Positions 26,392-27,711 of a stretch of 27,711 nt of DNA are shown in pieces (the first letter of the stretch is position 1; every line of letters starts with the position of its first letter). A program made the translations under genes and the position numbers. This DNA comes from Sphaeroforma sirkka. Taxonomy: Eukaryota > Opisthokonta > Ichthyosporea > Ichthyophonida. Where the stretch lies: assembly GCA_001586965.3 (NCBI GenBank), contig LUCW03000254.1:1-27711 (forward strand), read 5' to 3'. The notes beneath the pieces were generated by a model. The model saw only the letters and a list, made by a program, of their open reading frames with translations, ran no database searches and was not told the DNA's origin.

Positions 26392-26465
26392 GACGCAACT
26401 TAATGTGTCAGACTTATGCGTCAGACATAGTACTAAGTAGTCGCAAGACCAAAAGTCAAAAGTGA
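26375..26465. repeat. Degenerate short repeats, right block
   Basis: cgcagtcttagtggacgcaa, tgtcagacttatgcgtcaga and gtcgcaagaccaaaagtcaa carry the same gtcaga/cgcaag elements as 25850-25940. Confidence 0.4.
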
Positions 26466-27711
26466 AAAGTCAGACTTGCTTGAGTTGCATCCTTTTTGTT
26501 TTTTTTTCTCAAAATAAAAAAAAAAACAAACATATATATGTGTACACAAAAAACAAACAAATTGCCAAAAATAAATAAAAGAGCTAGAGTCAGCCGAAAC
26601 ACAGTGAACCAACAACAGAGACGAGACCGAAAACACCTAAAATAATGAGCCATTGTACATATTATCGAATTCTGGAGAATTGCAAAGCTCCAGCAGCCAG
26701 CAGACTAAAAAAGATGAGAACTGTTCAGAATTTAGCGTAATTATAGAGAATCTGAGAATTAAAAATAGCGTCCAATGATACAAGCACATTAGACTTCTAC
26801 TGCAATGGGTAAATAAAGAAATAAATAAATAGAAATTTGTGACGTCTGCCATATTTACCCGACAAAGTACGAGACCCACGGCCCCACGCACGCCTCTTCG
26901 TCCTTCCTGCTTGTTATCCAGTATACAGTGCGTGTACATCTCCAACTGCGATCCAGTACTGTGATCTGGCGTGGTAGTGGTAGACCGGGTAGTGCAAACT
27001 GAAGGCACCATACGGTTCATATCTCGAGGACTACGATAGTGGTACTTTAAGAGTTCGACAATAGTTCACACAAAGTGATGTGTCGCAACAAACACATCTG
27101 AATAGCAGTACAGGAAGCCTTCCACGATTATCTCTAATTAAGAAGAAGTGGGCCTGAGCCATATACGTGAACAAGTACAACAACCAGCCTTCTACTATAT
27201 AATTTGAGACAGCGATATACACCAACACGATGGATCCTCAGGTATACAATTCACGCAATTGAAGTCGTCAAACTTAAGTTGACTTCAGCGGCATATTTGA
27301 TGGGCGTGTTGTTGACTCTAGTTTGAGTTGTACGGGACTATATTTAGTCTACTGTTGCATTTCGCACGAGCTTTGGATGTAGTATATTCATATATGCCAC
27401 CTATTGCGTTCACTTGATTTTGGCACTTATCAATTGACTGTCAGTTCGCTTCCTTATCTGAATGTATATTATTCGTACCCCGCAACTATTTTTCATGCTC
27501 AGAGCTACTTGCGTACGTAGGCTTGGAAGTGCACACATATGTGCCTATTGAAAACTCATCTTTATGTCGTGTAATGTGTATTACTTCACATAACTTGAAA
27601 GCACACTTGAAACCACATAGATGGTATCCTTTATGTTAATATGAAAATCTTCTTTCTTCATACATTTTGAAAATCTATGTCCAGTTATGCACTTATATAC
27701 AGCATGGATAT
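26466..27711. other. Gene-free right flank
   Basis: AT-rich noncoding sequence. It includes a T-run/A-run pair (26498-26530) that could fold back. The frames at 26433-26653, 26637-27020 and 27031-27228 have low-complexity or scattered composition and no domain, so I do not call them genes. I recognise nothing else here. Confidence 0.45.

Noticed and set aside
26637-27020. 127-codon minus-strand frame as a membrane protein
   Set aside because: Hydrophobic runs come from AT-rich sequence, composition is uneven and no domain or conserved motif is visible.
27195-27245. First exon of a host gene (TATA-like ctatataat, ATG at 27230, CAG/GTATAC donor)
   Set aside because: Four codons before a possible donor and no downstream exon in the window. 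Chance is likely.

Overview
This window is from a repeat-rich eukaryotic nuclear genome. Almost everything in it is LTR-retrotransposon sequence, stacked, nested and broken. Three Ty3/gypsy-type elements and one Ty1/copia-type element account for about 70% of it. The rest is short repeats, microsatellites and a few unidentified open frames. No bacterial, organellar or clearly host gene is visible. A tRNA-derived SINE-like B box, long (AC)n/(AT)n tracts and chromodomain integrases fit a protist or invertebrate genome, but the sequence does not name the organism.

Layout. 1-501 (minus) is an unfinished 167-codon frame that runs off the edge. 659-1334 and 9420-10048 are two diverged copies of a dispersed repeat (R1, R2). 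2814-9109 is gypsy element E1 (plus): gag, protease, RT, RNase H, a Dam-methyltransferase-like domain, integrase and a chromodomain, spread over several frames. 10607-10855 and 12567-12814 are inverted copies of a 249-bp hairpin-rich insertion. The second copy sits inside a copia-type element (10856-13744, minus) that keeps gag, protease and integrase but has lost RT. 13745-14266 holds the copia upstream region and a small broken frame. 14267 to about 17385 is gypsy element E3 (minus), a relative of E1 cut off inside RT. About 17390-25482 is gypsy element E2 (plus). It lost its 5' end, carries a nearly perfect 1.18-kb tandem duplication of its RNase H and Dam-like region, and has a solo LTR of its own family inside integrase. 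25483-25741 is an inverted LTR scrap followed by a large microsatellite. 25742-27711 contains one unidentified 122-codon frame and otherwise nothing I recognise.

What is most interesting. In E1 and E2 the segment between RNase H and integrase has the signature of phage-type Dam N6-adenine methyltransferases (DVFA...NPPW in E1, DMFA...NPPC in E2). A Dam-like domain is familiar from DIRS-type retroelements. Here it lies in polyproteins that also carry a DDE integrase and a chromodomain. E1 and E3 share a non-canonical gag zinc knuckle (CX2CX9HX3C). The 249-bp insertion has four stem-loops, 14-bp imperfect terminal inverted repeats and a 4-bp target duplication, and I cannot assign it to a known family.

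Caution on breaks. Many of the frameshifts fall at homopolymer runs, and the two copies of the tandem duplication differ, as far as I could read, only in homopolymer length. Some apparent breaks may therefore be sequencing or assembly errors. Percent identities are estimates by eye.
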